From positions 1 through 64,000 of the forward strand of contig NZ_PSXX01000016.1 in assembly GCF_002931055.1 (NCBI RefSeq): DNA of 64,000 bases, given 5' to 3'. The position numbers and the translations under genes were made by a program. This DNA comes from Pseudoclavibacter sp. AY1H1 (lineage in GTDB: Bacteria; Actinomycetota; Actinomycetes; Actinomycetales; Microbacteriaceae). Under the pieces are notes generated by a model that did not search any database, had not been told where the DNA came from, and saw nothing but the letters and a program-made list of their open reading frames with translations. Positions 52,227 to 60,556 of this stretch are shown one piece after another; position 1 is the first letter of the stretch; every line of letters begins with the position of its first letter.

Positions 52227-53252
52227 ATGTTCGATATGGATCTTGAGCCGGTTGAAGTCGCACCCGCGTTGTCCGAAACGGACCTGGCGCTCATCGACGT
52301 CATGCAGGAGGACCCCCGCGCGCCGTGGGCGCAGATCGGGAAGTCCCTCGGCGTCAGCGCGCCCACGGCTCGGCGCCGTTGGGAGCGACTGCACGCAGCG
52401 GACTCCGCGTGGGTCACGACGCACGTCGGATGGAACTCCGGAGTGGTGACGGCCATCATCGCCGTGCAGTGTCGGCCGGGGACCGTCGAGACGGTCGTCG
52501 AGGCGCTCGTCTCGCATCCGCGCGTCGTCACCATCGCCGGCATCACGGGAGATCACGACCTGATGCTGACCGTGCTCGTGCCGAACGTGCAGGAGCTTCG
52601 ACGCTTCCTCCGAGTGGGTCTCACCTCTCACGGCGACGTCGTGCGGATGCGCTCCATGCTCGTGACTCGCATGTTCCTCGATGGCTCGCACTGGCGCTCG
52701 GGGCTCGGCGGAGCCCCGCGAACTGTCGAGGCTCGCGATGGCGGCTCCTCGGCCCCTTCGCCGAGTCCCGCGCTTGCGACGGCGATCAGCGTCCTCGAGC
52801 GCGACGGACGAGCGCCGAGCAGCGAGCTGGCATCGGCACTCGGCGTCTCGGAAGCTCACGCCAGGAGGTTCGTGCACCGCGCCGTGCGGTCCGGACACAT
52901 CGTGCAGCGCATCGACGTGCAGCTCGAGCAGCCGCGCTGGCCCTACTCGCTCGTGCTGTGGATGGTCGTGCCGGCCGGCCGCCTCTACAGCGCCGCAGCC
53001 CGCATCAGCCAGCGCCAGTCGGTGCGCGCCTGCGCGGCGCTCGCGGGGGGCAGTGCCAACCTGTACGCCATCGTCTGGCTGAGCTCACTCGCGGAGGCGC
53101 CGGACGTGGAGATGCAGATCGTGCAGGACGGTGACGTGCGTGTCGTCGAGCGCAGCATCATGCTCCACTACAGCAAGCGCATGGGGCACGTCTTCGACAG
53201 CGAGCAGCGCAGGACCGGTCACGTGCCGTGGGTCGCCGGGGCGGTTACGTGA
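52227..53252 (+). CDS. Lrp/AsnC-family regulator with two HTH units
   Basis: A 341-residue protein made of two Lrp/AsnC-like halves. The first helix-turn-helix (about residues 17-60; DLALIDVMQEDPRAPWAQIGKSLGVSAPTARRRWERL) is followed by a RAM-like sensor (ITGDHDLMLTVLVPNVQELRRFL); the second HTH is at about 183-225 (ISVLERDGRAPSSELASALGVSEAHARRFVHRAV) with a second RAM-like part. Fused double-Lrp regulators are common in actinobacteria. Divergent from abgT, so control of abgT-abgB is likely; ligand unknown. Confidence 0.85.
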   Translation: MFDMDLEPVEVAPALSETDLALIDVMQEDPRAPWAQIGKSLGVSAPTARRRWERLHAADSAWVTTHVGWNSGVVTAIIAVQCRPGTVETVVEALVSHPRVVTIAGITGDHDLMLTVLVPNVQELRRFLRVGLTSHGDVVRMRSMLVTRMFLDGSHWRSGLGGAPRTVEARDGGSSAPSPSPALATAISVLERDGRAPSSELASALGVSEAHARRFVHRAVRSGHIVQRIDVQLEQPRWPYSLVLWMVVPAGRLYSAAARISQRQSVRACAALAGGSANLYAIVWLSSLAEAPDVEMQIVQDGDVRVVERSIMLHYSKRMGHVFDSEQRRTGHVPWVAGAVT

Positions 53253-53913
53253 GCGCCGCGAAGCGCTCCACATCGGAGGCCGAGCCGGACACGATCACGA
53301 GGTCGTGGTTCGAGACCACCGTGTCCGCCATCGCGTAGGTGAAGGGCTTGCCCGGGCTCTTCACCCCGACGACCGTCACCCGGTACTTCGTGCGAACGCC
53401 GGACTCCATGAGGGGGACGCCGCGGATCGCCTTCGGCGGGTAGAGCTTCACGAGCACGAAGTCGTCATCGAACTGGATGAAGTCGAGCATGCGCCCCGAG
53501 AGCAGGTGCGCGATGCGCTCGCCAGCCTCTCGCTCCGGGTAGATGACGTGGTGCGCGCCGATGCGGCCCAGGATCTTGCCGTGTGTCGCCGACATCGCCT
53601 TCGCCCAGATCTGCGGCACCTTCAGGTCGGAGAGGTTCGCCGTGACGAGCACGCTCGACTCGAGCGACGTGCCGACGGCGACGACGGCGACGGCGAACTC
53701 GTGCGCGCCGATCTGCCGCAGGGCCTCGATGTTCCGTGCATCCGCCTGCACGGCATGCGTCACCCGCTCCGCCCACTTCTGGACGAGTCCCTCGTCGGTG
53801 TCGACCGCGAGCACCTCGCGGCCCTGACGCTGCAGCTGGCCCGCGGTCGCAGCGCCGAACCGGCCGAGGCCGATGACGAGCACCGGCGCATTGTGTGGAA
53901 TCGGCTCACCCAA
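53245..53913 (-). CDS. ktrA: Potassium uptake regulatory subunit KtrA (TrkA-N/TrkA-C)
   Basis: Cytoplasmic gating ring of a Ktr potassium channel-transporter. The 222-residue protein has an RCK N-terminal domain with the nucleotide site VIGLGRFGAATA (13-24) and Asp at the end of strand 2 (LAVDTD), and a C-terminal RCK-C domain (DDFVLVKLYPPKAIRGVPLMES) that in other KtrA binds c-di-AMP. Its start overlaps the ktrB stop by 8 bp. Binds ATP/ADP or NAD(H); which one is not visible. Confidence 0.92.
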   Translation of the reverse strand: MGEPIPHNAPVLVIGLGRFGAATAGQLQRQGREVLAVDTDEGLVQKWAERVTHAVQADARNIEALRQIGAHEFAVAVVAVGTSLESSVLVTANLSDLKVPQIWAKAMSATHGKILGRIGAHHVIYPEREAGERIAHLLSGRMLDFIQFDDDFVLVKLYPPKAIRGVPLMESGVRTKYRVTVVGVKSPGKPFTYAMADTVVSNHDLVIVSGSASDVERFAALT

Positions 53914-55363
53914 CGATGATCCTTTCTTCGGGCAGCCTGAACAGCTGCTTGTGCTCGCTGGAAGCGAGCGCGGCGGCCATGGTGACCGTGCCCACGCGGC
54001 CGAGCCACATGGTGATGGAGAGAATGTACGCGCCCTGCTCTGGCAGGTCCCCGGTGAGCCCCGTCGAGAGGCCGCAGGTGGCGAATGCGCTGATCGCCTC
54101 GAAGATCGCCTCGTCGAAGGGCACCGAGGCGAAGTGCATGAGGGAGATCGAGGAGACCGCCACGATCGTCGCCCCCCAGAGCGTCACGCTGACGGCAAGG
54201 CGCAGCACATCGTTCGGGATGCGGCGGCCAAACGCCTGGATGTCGTTGACGCCCTTCGCCTCGGCGAAGGCCGCGAGGAAGAGGATCGCGAGCGTCGTCA
54301 CCTTGATGCCACCCGCCGTGGACGCGCTGCCGCCACCCACGAACATGAGCATCTGCATGGCGAGCATGGTGGCGGGGTCGGCGTTGGCGAGGTCGATCGT
54401 GGAGAAGCCGCCGGAGCGGGTCATGGCAGACATGAAGCCAGAGGTCACCGGCCGGAACCACGGGTCCTGCGCGCCGATCGTCTGGGGGTTGTCGCCCTCG
54501 AGGAAGTAGATCGCGACCGCGCCGAGCACGAACAGCAGCACGGTCGTCGAGAGGGTCAGCTTCACGTGCACCGAGATGCGCTGCTTCGTCTTCACCCAGC
54601 GAGTGAGAGCGAAGATGACGGGGAAGCCGAGGCTGCCGAGGAAGACGGCCGTCGCGAGGCACGTGAGCATCCACACATCCGTCGCGAAGGGCGCGATGCC
54701 GCTGCTCGTCGGCATGAACCCCGTGTTGGTGAACGCCGACGTCGCCCAGAAGAAGCCGTCGAGGATCGCGTCCCAGAGCGGCTCGCCCGCGATCAGGAGG
54801 CGAGGGATGATGAGCATCGCGATGATCGTCTCGATGATGACGAGCGAGATCGCGACGGTCGCGAGGATCCCGCCGATGTCGCCCAGCTTCACCGCCTGCG
54901 ACTCGGAGACGGGGCCGGCGTGCGTGCGCAGCGCGTTGCTGTCGCTCGCCGCGACGAGCTTCTGCCGCAGTCCGAGGCGCCGCGTGACGATCGCGCCCAT
55001 GATGCTCGCGAGCGTCAGCACTCCGATGGCCCCGACCTGCATGCCGAGCCACACCATGAAGTGGCCGAAGCCCGACCAGTGGGTGGCCATGTCGACCACG
55101 GAGAGGCCGGTGACGCAGATCGTGGAGACGGCGGTGAAGAGCGCCTCGTGGAACGGAGTCATGGTTCCGTCGGCCGAGGAGATCGGCAGCATGTAGATCG
55201 TCGTCCAGAGCAGGATGATGCTCGTGAAGATGATGACCGCGAACCGGGACGGCGTGTGGTGGGCGAAGTCGTCGATCTTCCGGCCGACGGCCGCGACGAT
55301 GCGCCGCAGCAGCCCATCCGTGTCCACGGGTGCGGGGATGCTCGAGGCCCGCGGAGTGCGCAT
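53906..55363 (-). CDS. ktrB: Potassium uptake membrane subunit KtrB (TrkH-type)
   Basis: K+-translocating membrane protein, 485 residues, with the four pore-loop repeats recognisable as CVTGLSVVD, SAFTNTGFMP, TRSGGFSTID and ATCGLSTGLTG, each with the filter Gly. Length and the glycine-rich gating region (FVGGGSASTAGGIKV) fit KtrB/TrkH. Together with ktrA it forms a Na+- or H+-coupled K+ uptake system. Upstream 210 bp are shared with the HTH gene; I found no c-di-AMP riboswitch, but a hairpin with arms CGACGCC/GGCGTCG lies in the 5' leader near 55390-55415. Confidence 0.92.
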   Translation of the reverse strand: MRTPRASSIPAPVDTDGLLRRIVAAVGRKIDDFAHHTPSRFAVIIFTSIILLWTTIYMLPISSADGTMTPFHEALFTAVSTICVTGLSVVDMATHWSGFGHFMVWLGMQVGAIGVLTLASIMGAIVTRRLGLRQKLVAASDSNALRTHAGPVSESQAVKLGDIGGILATVAISLVIIETIIAMLIIPRLLIAGEPLWDAILDGFFWATSAFTNTGFMPTSSGIAPFATDVWMLTCLATAVFLGSLGFPVIFALTRWVKTKQRISVHVKLTLSTTVLLFVLGAVAIYFLEGDNPQTIGAQDPWFRPVTSGFMSAMTRSGGFSTIDLANADPATMLAMQMLMFVGGGSASTAGGIKVTTLAILFLAAFAEAKGVNDIQAFGRRIPNDVLRLAVSVTLWGATIVAVSSISLMHFASVPFDEAIFEAISAFATCGLSTGLTGDLPEQGAYILSITMWLGRVGTVTMAAALASSEHKQLFRLPEERIIVG

Positions 55364-55573
55364 CCCATCCCCAATTCACTGCACCGTCGACGACGCCGCG
55401 CGTGCGCGAGGCGTCGGTCATGCTACTCCTCGCGGGTGGAATCGCGAATCCGTGGCACGGCATGATTCGCTCTGGACCTTGTTTCTGCAGTGCTCTGGGC
55501 CATAAGGTGTTCAATTGACACTCACTTCACTTCCGTAACGCGCGGATCATCTGTCACCTTGGAGCTGCAACAC

Positions 55574-55786
55574 ATGGCAAACGACCTGTCTGATGTGCGG
55601 TTCCTGACCGTTGCCGAGGTGGCAGAACTCATGCGGGTCTCGAAGATGACGGTGTACCGACTCGTGCACTCCGGTGAACTTCCCGCGGTGCGCTTCGGCC
55701 GCTCGTTCCGGGTGCCGGAGTCGGCGGTCTCCGAGGCCATCAAGCAGTCCGGCCGCGGAGATGAGCTCGACCAGCACACTGCCTGA
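55574..55786 (+). CDS. Small excisionase-type helix-turn-helix protein
   Basis: A 70-residue DNA-binding protein of the MerR-like/excisionase type: FLTVAEVAELMRVSKMTVYRLVHSGELPAVRFGRSFRVPESAVSEAI. In Mycobacterium the equivalent gene (Rv0500A) sits between proC and the tiny bS22 gene; here it is again just upstream of bS22, so the pair is conserved even though proC is 10 kb away. The ATG at 55574 is chosen; GGAGC lies about 13 nt upstream. It is a housekeeping regulator rather than a phage remnant, despite its excisionase-like fold. Confidence 0.85.
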   Translation: MANDLSDVRFLTVAEVAELMRVSKMTVYRLVHSGELPAVRFGRSFRVPESAVSEAIKQSGRGDELDQHTA

Positions 55787-55892
55787 GTTCCGCTGGACAC
55801 AGGGTTACCGGCAGGTGACGTGTAAGCTGACGCGAGCGATGCCGCAGCCCACCGCTGCGCACACCTCGTACTTGTAGATAAAGGATGTTCCT

Positions 55893-55991
55893 ATGGGTTC
55901 AGTAGTCAAGAAGCGCCGCAAGCGCATGGCGAAGAAGAAGCACCGCAAGCTGCTTCGCAAGACTCGCCACCAGCGTCGCAACAAGAAGTAG
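55893..55991 (+). CDS. Ribosomal protein bS22 (AURKAIP1/COX24-domain, 32 aa)
   Basis: A 32-residue, extremely basic protein: it begins [20 protein letters not shown] and ends RNKK. This matches the actinobacterial small-subunit protein bS22 (Rv0500B-type), which sits on 16S rRNA. The ATG at 55893 is preceded by AAAGGA 8 nt upstream. It is too short for usual gene finding but the sequence is unmistakable. It follows the excisionase-type HTH gene with a 106-bp gap. Confidence 0.93.
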   Translation: MGSVVKKRRKRMAKKKHRKLLRKTRHQRRNKK

Positions 55992-56052
55992 TCGCGACGA
56001 CGCAGAGCGCCGGGCCCTCGGGTCAGGCGTTTTCTGCGTTAAGGCGCCGCAT

Positions 56053-56076
56053 CGCCGGTCGAGTGCTCGACCGGCG
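56053..56076 (+). terminator. Hairpin after bS22
   Basis: CGCCGGTCGAG and CTCGACCGGCG are exact complements around TG (11-bp arms, inner pairs would open to form a loop). It follows the bS22 gene by about 60 nt, after the stretch TTTTCTGCGTT, and is the best terminator candidate. Confidence 0.6.
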
Positions 56077-56126
56077 GTGACCTGCGCGCCTGCCGTCTCG
56101 GGGCACTCGTCTGCGAGACTCGAGGC

Positions 56127-56390
56127 ATGACGGATGCGCGCGTTCCGAAGGTCACCTTCCTGGGCAAGCCGGGCTGTCACCTGTGCGAGCAGGCTGAGCC
56201 GGTGGTGCGGGAGGTGGCGGCTCGTCACGGCGCCGCGCTGTCGGTGCTCAGCATCCTCGACGATGAGGCCCTGCAGCGGCAGTACGGCGAGCTCATCCCG
56301 GTCGTCCTCGTCGACGGGGTGCAGCACTCGCAGTGGTTCGTGGAGGCCCAGCGGCTGGATGTCGCGCTCGCGGCTGCGTCCCGCACGTAG
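56127..56390 (+). CDS. Glutaredoxin-like protein (CxxC, DUF836-type)
   Basis: An 87-residue thioredoxin-fold protein with CHLC at 17-20 in VTFLGKPGCHLCEQAEPVVREVAARHG and the cis-Pro turn LIPVVLVDG. It has the length and pattern of the short glutaredoxin family found near redox or housekeeping genes in actinobacteria. Probably a thiol-disulfide reductant using mycothiol or thioredoxin reductase; unknown partner. The ATG at 56127 has no strong ribosome site. Convergent with the FHA gene, 25 bp between stops. Confidence 0.85.
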   Translation: MTDARVPKVTFLGKPGCHLCEQAEPVVREVAARHGAALSVLSILDDEALQRQYGELIPVVLVDGVQHSQWFVEAQRLDVALAAASRT

Positions 56391-56415
56391 GAGCTGCCGG
56401 TCGCTGCCAGGGGAC

Positions 56416-57393
56416 TCAGCAAGCGCCGGCGGTCTCGGTGCTCACCCGGCAGCGGACGTCGCCGAGCCGCAGCTGCGCGCCGTCGGGGACGCGGTAGACG
56501 ACGCCCGGCTCGAACGTCGAGGTGCGTCTCCCGCTGAGGTGCACGCCGTGTGTCGAGTGGTAGTCGGTGACGAGGATGCGGCCCGCGTGGTCGACGTCGA
56601 CGAGCGCGTGAGTGCGGGAGACCGTGCTGTCTCGGCTGTCGACGCGAACCGGGATGCGGCCGTCGACGGGCGACGGGTTGCGGCCCAGCGCCGCGCTGCC
56701 CGAGAGGACCGCGCGTGAGCTGTCGTCGAACTCGATGACGAGGGCTCGGGGCGACGGCAGCGGTCGCGCAGACGCGCGACCCGCCCCCTGCTGCCTGGAT
56801 CTCTCTCGGGATCTTCGGGAGAGCGTGGGCGATGGTGCGAGCGGCTGTGGCTGTGGCTGTGGCAGCGGCGCTTCTCGACGGAGCTCGCGTCTGCCGGTCC
56901 GTCGACGCTCGCCCGCACCGTCCTCCGCGGGAACCGCCCTCGCTGCTCTGGTCGAAGTCTCGGCGCTGCGACTCAGCGGTTCCAGGGCACCGCACTCCTG
57001 GCACCGCGTCTCGGCGGCGCTCGAGGTGCAGCCGCACGCGCGACACGTGCCGGTCACCACCACCGGCGCTGGCAGGTCCGGCTCGGTGCGGCCTGGCCCG
57101 TCCTCGGCGTCTCCGGGCTCAGCGGCGCCAGACGGATGCACCACCAGCGCGCGCATCCGGTCGCGCTCGTGCAGCTCGAGTCGGACGGGGCGTGCGATCG
57201 TCTGCGCGATGCGCGTGCACCGCGCGACGATGTCGGCGCGTGCCGCTTCGCGATCCGACGCGGAGATCCGGTGCACCACGGAGTTCCAGGACAGCTCCCC
57301 CTGGCCCTCGACTCCGAGCCGCGCGGTGATCCGCGGCCAGCGGGGCACCGCCATGCCGGGCTCCGCTGGGTCGGACCGTCGCCTCCTCGCCAT
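56416..57393 (-). CDS. FHA-domain protein of the conjugation-like cluster
   Basis: A 325-residue protein. Residues about 1-100 are uncharacterised (MARRRRSDPAEPGMAVPRWP, then a part beginning MAVPRWPRITARLGV). The centre holds a four-cysteine zinc ribbon (CRACGCTSSAAETRCQECG), and the C-terminal 100 residues form an FHA domain: GRNPSPVDGRIPV, the phospho-threonine-binding SRTHA and DYHSTHGVHL. FHA implies signalling by Ser/Thr kinases. Its ATG overlaps the stop of the upstream peptidoglycan hydrolase gene by 1 bp, so it belongs to the same operon as the M23/lysozyme and lipoprotein genes. Confidence 0.8.
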   Translation of the reverse strand: MARRRRSDPAEPGMAVPRWPRITARLGVEGQGELSWNSVVHRISASDREAARADIVARCTRIAQTIARPVRLELHERDRMRALVVHPSGAAEPGDAEDGPGRTEPDLPAPVVVTGTCRACGCTSSAAETRCQECGALEPLSRSAETSTRAARAVPAEDGAGERRRTGRRELRREAPLPQPQPQPLAPSPTLSRRSRERSRQQGAGRASARPLPSPRALVIEFDDSSRAVLSGSAALGRNPSPVDGRIPVRVDSRDSTVSRTHALVDVDHAGRILVTDYHSTHGVHLSGRRTSTFEPGVVYRVPDGAQLRLGDVRCRVSTETAGAC

Positions 57394-58580
57394 CAGAAGC
57401 TCACCCCGCGGGACGCCAGGAACGGCAGGGGATCGACGCGACTGCCGTCGACGACCACCTCGAAGTGGAGGTGGCAGCCGGTCGACTGCCCGCTGGTGCC
57501 GGTGATGCCGATCAGCTGCCCCGCCGCGATCGTGGCTCCGACCCCGACGAGGTAGCCGTCCGCCTCCATGTGCAGGTACTTGGTGATGAGCCCCCCGCCG
57601 TGGTCGACGACGATCGTCCCGTTGCCGGAGCTGTCCGGTTCGGCCTCGATGACGGTGCCCGACTGCGCGGCCCAGATCTGGCCCCCGCAGCCGCCGGCGG
57701 CGAGGTCGATGCCGTTGTGCATCCGCCACTCGAAGTCGGTCGGATGGAACCTGTTGCCGAACGTGTCGGTGATGCCGCCCAGACCGGGAGCTGCCCAGCC
57801 GCCCGGGCTCACCGCCGTGCGGCTGCCGCCGTCAGGGGTGGCTGCTCCTGCTCCCGCCGCGCCGCATCCATCGCCATCCGAGCCGATCGCGCTGGCACCG
57901 GAAGCGAGTGCTCCGTCGCCGAGGCCCGTGCTGGACCCGCTGATCGTCTCGCTGACTGCGACGGCTGCCTGCCAGTACTTCGAGTAGTGCGCCGGATCGG
58001 CGTTGCCCTGCACGCGGTGAGCTGCCTCGGAGGGGGTGAGCGCGTCTCGCTCGGTCACCGCGAGCAGTGCTGCGAAGAAGTGGTCCGCGCTGATGCGCGG
58101 GTCCATCCTGTCGGAGTAGCTGCCCCATGCGCCGTTGTCGCGCTGCTGGAACAGGCCACGTGAATCAGGGCCAGCCTCGTCGCCGTGGTCGATGACCAGC
58201 AGTGTCGATTCGCCGATCGCGGTCATGACGCCGATGACCTGATCGCGCGTGCCGAGTCCAGCCGCGCGGCCCGCCAGCAGGATATGGGCCGCATTCGACA
58301 GCTGCGCGCCGGCGAACTCGACCTGATCTGCGCCGATCATGGTGCTCACCTCGAGCGCTGCCGCGGAATTCGGCTCGGCTTCCATGCCCACGCTCGACTT
58401 CGCCTCGGGCCCAGCGTCGGAGAAGACGCCCGGCAACGGGAAGTCGGGCGTCGCGCAGGCGGCCACACCCACGAGCGCGGTGCTCGCGATGGCCGCGACC
58501 ACGAGCGCGCCGAGCAGCAGACCTGGAGTGAGCAGGACCGCGATCGCAACGCCCCACCAGAGGCCGTTCCGGGTGCTCAC
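57393..58580 (-). CDS. Peptidoglycan hydrolase: lysozyme-like plus M23 endopeptidase
   Basis: A 395-residue cell-wall hydrolase with an N-terminal membrane anchor (about residues 8-40). Residues about 85-200 resemble the lysozyme-like domain of conjugation proteins (VIGVMTAIGESTLL, GPDSRGLFQQRDNGAWG). The C-terminal 130 residues are an M23 metallopeptidase: HNGIDLAAGGCGGQIWAAQSG and CHLHFEVVVDGSRVDPLPFL, with the His/Asp/His zinc ligands. This is the VirB1-like enzyme that opens the wall for a secretion channel. It overlaps the FHA gene by 1 bp and the lipoprotein gene by 4 bp. Confidence 0.88.
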   Translation of the reverse strand: MSTRNGLWWGVAIAVLLTPGLLLGALVVAAIASTALVGVAACATPDFPLPGVFSDAGPEAKSSVGMEAEPNSAAALEVSTMIGADQVEFAGAQLSNAAHILLAGRAAGLGTRDQVIGVMTAIGESTLLVIDHGDEAGPDSRGLFQQRDNGAWGSYSDRMDPRISADHFFAALLAVTERDALTPSEAAHRVQGNADPAHYSKYWQAAVAVSETISGSSTGLGDGALASGASAIGSDGDGCGAAGAGAATPDGGSRTAVSPGGWAAPGLGGITDTFGNRFHPTDFEWRMHNGIDLAAGGCGGQIWAAQSGTVIEAEPDSSGNGTIVVDHGGGLITKYLHMEADGYLVGVGATIAAGQLIGITGTSGQSTGCHLHFEVVVDGSRVDPLPFLASRGVSF

Positions 58581-59107
58581 GAGCTCGACTCCTTGGCCGT
58601 GATCTCGGCGACGAGCCAGGGCCCGGAGCTGCCGTCGCGCACGAGCAGCAGGCGGTAGGAACCCGACTCGGTCGGTGCGGTGACGTGAGCCAGGTACCCG
58701 CTCGTGTGGCGCTCGAGGTGAGTCGCGGCGGTCAGGAAGGCTCCGGGGATGGTGGCAGGGTCGACCGAGCTCAGCGCGGCCATCGCCGACGCCGTGAGAT
58801 GCGGTTCCAGCGCTTCGAGCCAGGCGCGTCGTTCGGTCTTGCGGCTGAGGTACGCCTCGATGGTGGCAGATGCGACGGCCAGAGCCTCCGCATCCGAGGC
58901 CTCGTCGTGCGTCGGAGACGGCCCAGGGAGGTGCGTGTCGACGTGCTCATCCTGCGGTCCGCGGGCGAGCTGCGTCGGCACCGATGGCGAAGCTGGAGCG
59001 GTGGCTGGAGCGTGCCTCGGTACCTCGGCGGGCGAGCAGCCGCTCACGCCTGCGCTCACACCGAGGGCCATGGCGGCAAGCCCGGCGACAGCGATTCTTC
59101 GGCGCAT
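58577..59107 (-). CDS. Lipoprotein of the conjugation-like cluster
   Basis: A 176-residue lipoprotein with lipobox VSGC (Cys24) after a 23-residue signal. A Pro/Ala/Thr-rich linker (about 25-70) leads to a small alpha/beta domain (AEALAVASATIEAYLSRKTERRAWLEALEPHLTASAMAAL, then TSGYLAHVTAPTESGSYRLLLVRDGSSGPWLVAEI), which looks NTF2-like, as in TcpC/VirB8-type transfer proteins. First gene of a three-gene minus-strand operon with the peptidoglycan hydrolase and FHA genes. Function inferred from context only. Confidence 0.7.
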   Translation of the reverse strand: MRRRIAVAGLAAMALGVSAGVSGCSPAEVPRHAPATAPASPSVPTQLARGPQDEHVDTHLPGPSPTHDEASDAEALAVASATIEAYLSRKTERRAWLEALEPHLTASAMAALSSVDPATIPGAFLTAATHLERHTSGYLAHVTAPTESGSYRLLLVRDGSSGPWLVAEITAKESSS

Positions 59108-59424
59108 GGAGCACCCCCTTCTCGCCGCAGACCGGCTGCGGCGAGGACCAATCTAGGTGGCTCGGGAGGCCCCAGATCGTGGCTGTGGATAACTCCTCGC
59201 AGCCCCCTCGACCGTGCGTAGAGTCCATTCCTGTACCGAGCCGGTGCACACGCCGACGAACCGTCTGAGGTCGTCGACCTGCCGGCTCATGTCCCCGGTG
59301 GGCCCACGGCGAGCTGACTCGAGCGCTCGCGGTTCGACTGCCCGGCGACGGCTCGAGCCCGCCGTGAGCGGAGCTGCCCTTCATCGCGCGTTCCCGCGTT
59401 CATCTCGACAGGAGACCACCGACC
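59108..59424. promoter_or_regulatory. Divergent intergenic region of the conjugation-like cluster
   Basis: No gene is visible. A perfect hairpin, CTCGCCGCAG (59121-59130), ACCGG, CTGCGGCGAG (59136-59145), lies in the leader of the minus-strand operon. A minus-strand TAGATT (plus 59150-59155) and a plus-strand TAGAGT (about 59219) are plausible -10 boxes. On the plus side AGGAG lies 14 nt before the ATG at 59425. Confidence 0.45.
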
Positions 59425-59718
59425 ATGACGATCGCCGCACTCACCGACCTGCTGCTCGACGCATCAGCGCACCTCACGACGCTCCCCGACCCCGACCCCG
59501 TGCAGCCTCCAGGCACCGAGGGGCTCACGACGCTGCTCGGCTGGGTGAAGTGGATCGGTCTCGCCGTGTGCGTCCTGGGCCTCATCGCGGCCGGCACGAT
59601 GATGGCGATCCAGTCACGCAGAGGCGAGGGCGGCGAGCACGCGGGGAAGATCGGCATGGCGCTCGGCGGCGTCATCATCATCTCGGCGGCGACCAGCCTC
59701 GTCGGCTTCTTCGTCTGA
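59425..59718 (+). CDS. VirB2/TrbC-like pilin-type two-span protein
   Basis: A 97-residue protein with two membrane segments (WVKWIGLAVCVLGLIAAGTMMAI and GKIGMALGGVIIISAATSLVGFFV) separated by a short charged loop (SRRGEGGEHA), preceded by a 40-residue N-terminal part that would be outside. Size and topology are those of conjugative pilin/VirB2-type or VirB3-like subunits of actinobacterial transfer systems. First gene of a plus-strand run with VirB8-like, TrbL-like, SCO6880-like and VirB4-like genes; spacing to the next gene is 19 bp. Confidence 0.65.
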   Translation: MTIAALTDLLLDASAHLTTLPDPDPVQPPGTEGLTTLLGWVKWIGLAVCVLGLIAAGTMMAIQSRRGEGGEHAGKIGMALGGVIIISAATSLVGFFV

Positions 59719-59737
59719 TGCGGGGAGGGCGAGCATC

Positions 59738-60556
59738 ATGCCGAGCGGCGGATCGTTCCAACGGCGGTCAGCGCAGCGCCGGAGGGCTTCCTCCGGGAGC
59801 CGGCCAGGGTTCATCGTCGCCGCGCTGGGCGTCGCCCTGCTTGTCGTGGCCGGCGTCGTGGTCTCCATCCAGGCCGCCTTCGGTGGCGGCACATCCGGAG
59901 GCGAGATGACAGTGGGCGACGGCCAGCGGGCATCCGCTTCGGCGGGTGCCACGCCTGCGGGTCCCGAGCCCGGGCCCGGTGATGCCGGCGCGGTCGCGGC
60001 CGCCTCTCCGAGCAGCTGCGGGCTGCGCGAACCGGAGCGGACCTCATTGCCTCCCGCTGACAGGCAGCTCCTGATCGCACCGGCGACCAGCTGGCGCGAC
60101 GTCGACGTCAACCTGGCACCGAGCTCACCGGAAGCGGGCCCGGCGGCACTGCACGAGGACGGCTTCGGATACTGCTTCCAACGTTCAGCCGAGGGGGCGC
60201 TGTTCGCCGCCGCGAACTTTCTCGTGCAGTCGAACACTCCCGCGCTTCGAGCGCCGCTCCTCGACTACGCACTCGCCGCAGGCCAGCATCGGGAGTCCTT
60301 GCTCGCCGATTCGGGCTCGGGAGGCTCCGGCGTGCGACTCCAGATCGTGGGCTACCGGTTGCTTGCGTTCGACGGTGGCACCGCGCGCGTCGACGTCGCC
60401 CAGCGTGTGAGCGTCGACGGGACGACCAGCTTCATCGCCGCCGTCATCGACCTCGTCTGGGTCGACGGCGACTGGCGCATTCCGAGCGATGAGCCTGCTC
60501 CGGTGCGCCTGCAGTCGCTTGGCGACGTCGGCGGCTACGTGAGATGGAGCGCCTGA
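59738..60556 (+). CDS. VirB8/TcpC-like conjugation protein
   Basis: A 272-residue protein with a basic cytoplasmic start (QRRSAQRRRASS), one membrane span (about 27-48), a Gly/Ala-rich linker and an extracellular alpha/beta domain (about 120-272): HEDGFGYCFQRSAEGALFAAANFL, VRLQIVGYRLLAFDGGTARVDVAQRV and IAAVIDLVWVDGDWRIPSDEP, the pattern of NTF2-like TcpC/VirB8 domains. Such bitopic proteins assemble the channel. Its stop overlaps the following gene (TGATG). Confidence 0.65.
   Translation: MPSGGSFQRRSAQRRRASSGSRPGFIVAALGVALLVVAGVVVSIQAAFGGGTSGGEMTVGDGQRASASAGATPAGPEPGPGDAGAVAAASPSSCGLREPERTSLPPADRQLLIAPATSWRDVDVNLAPSSPEAGPAALHEDGFGYCFQRSAEGALFAAANFLVQSNTPALRAPLLDYALAAGQHRESLLADSGSGGSGVRLQIVGYRLLAFDGGTARVDVAQRVSVDGTTSFIAAVIDLVWVDGDWRIPSDEPAPVRLQSLGDVGGYVRWSA

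Noticed and set aside
55364-55573. c-di-AMP (ydaO-type) riboswitch in front of ktrB
   Set aside because: KtrAB genes often have one, but the leader is short and the conserved riboswitch blocks are not present; only a simple hairpin is seen.
55574-55786. Phage or integrative-element excisionase
   Set aside because: The fold is excisionase-like but the gene sits next to bS22 as in other actinobacteria, and no integrase or attachment site is nearby.
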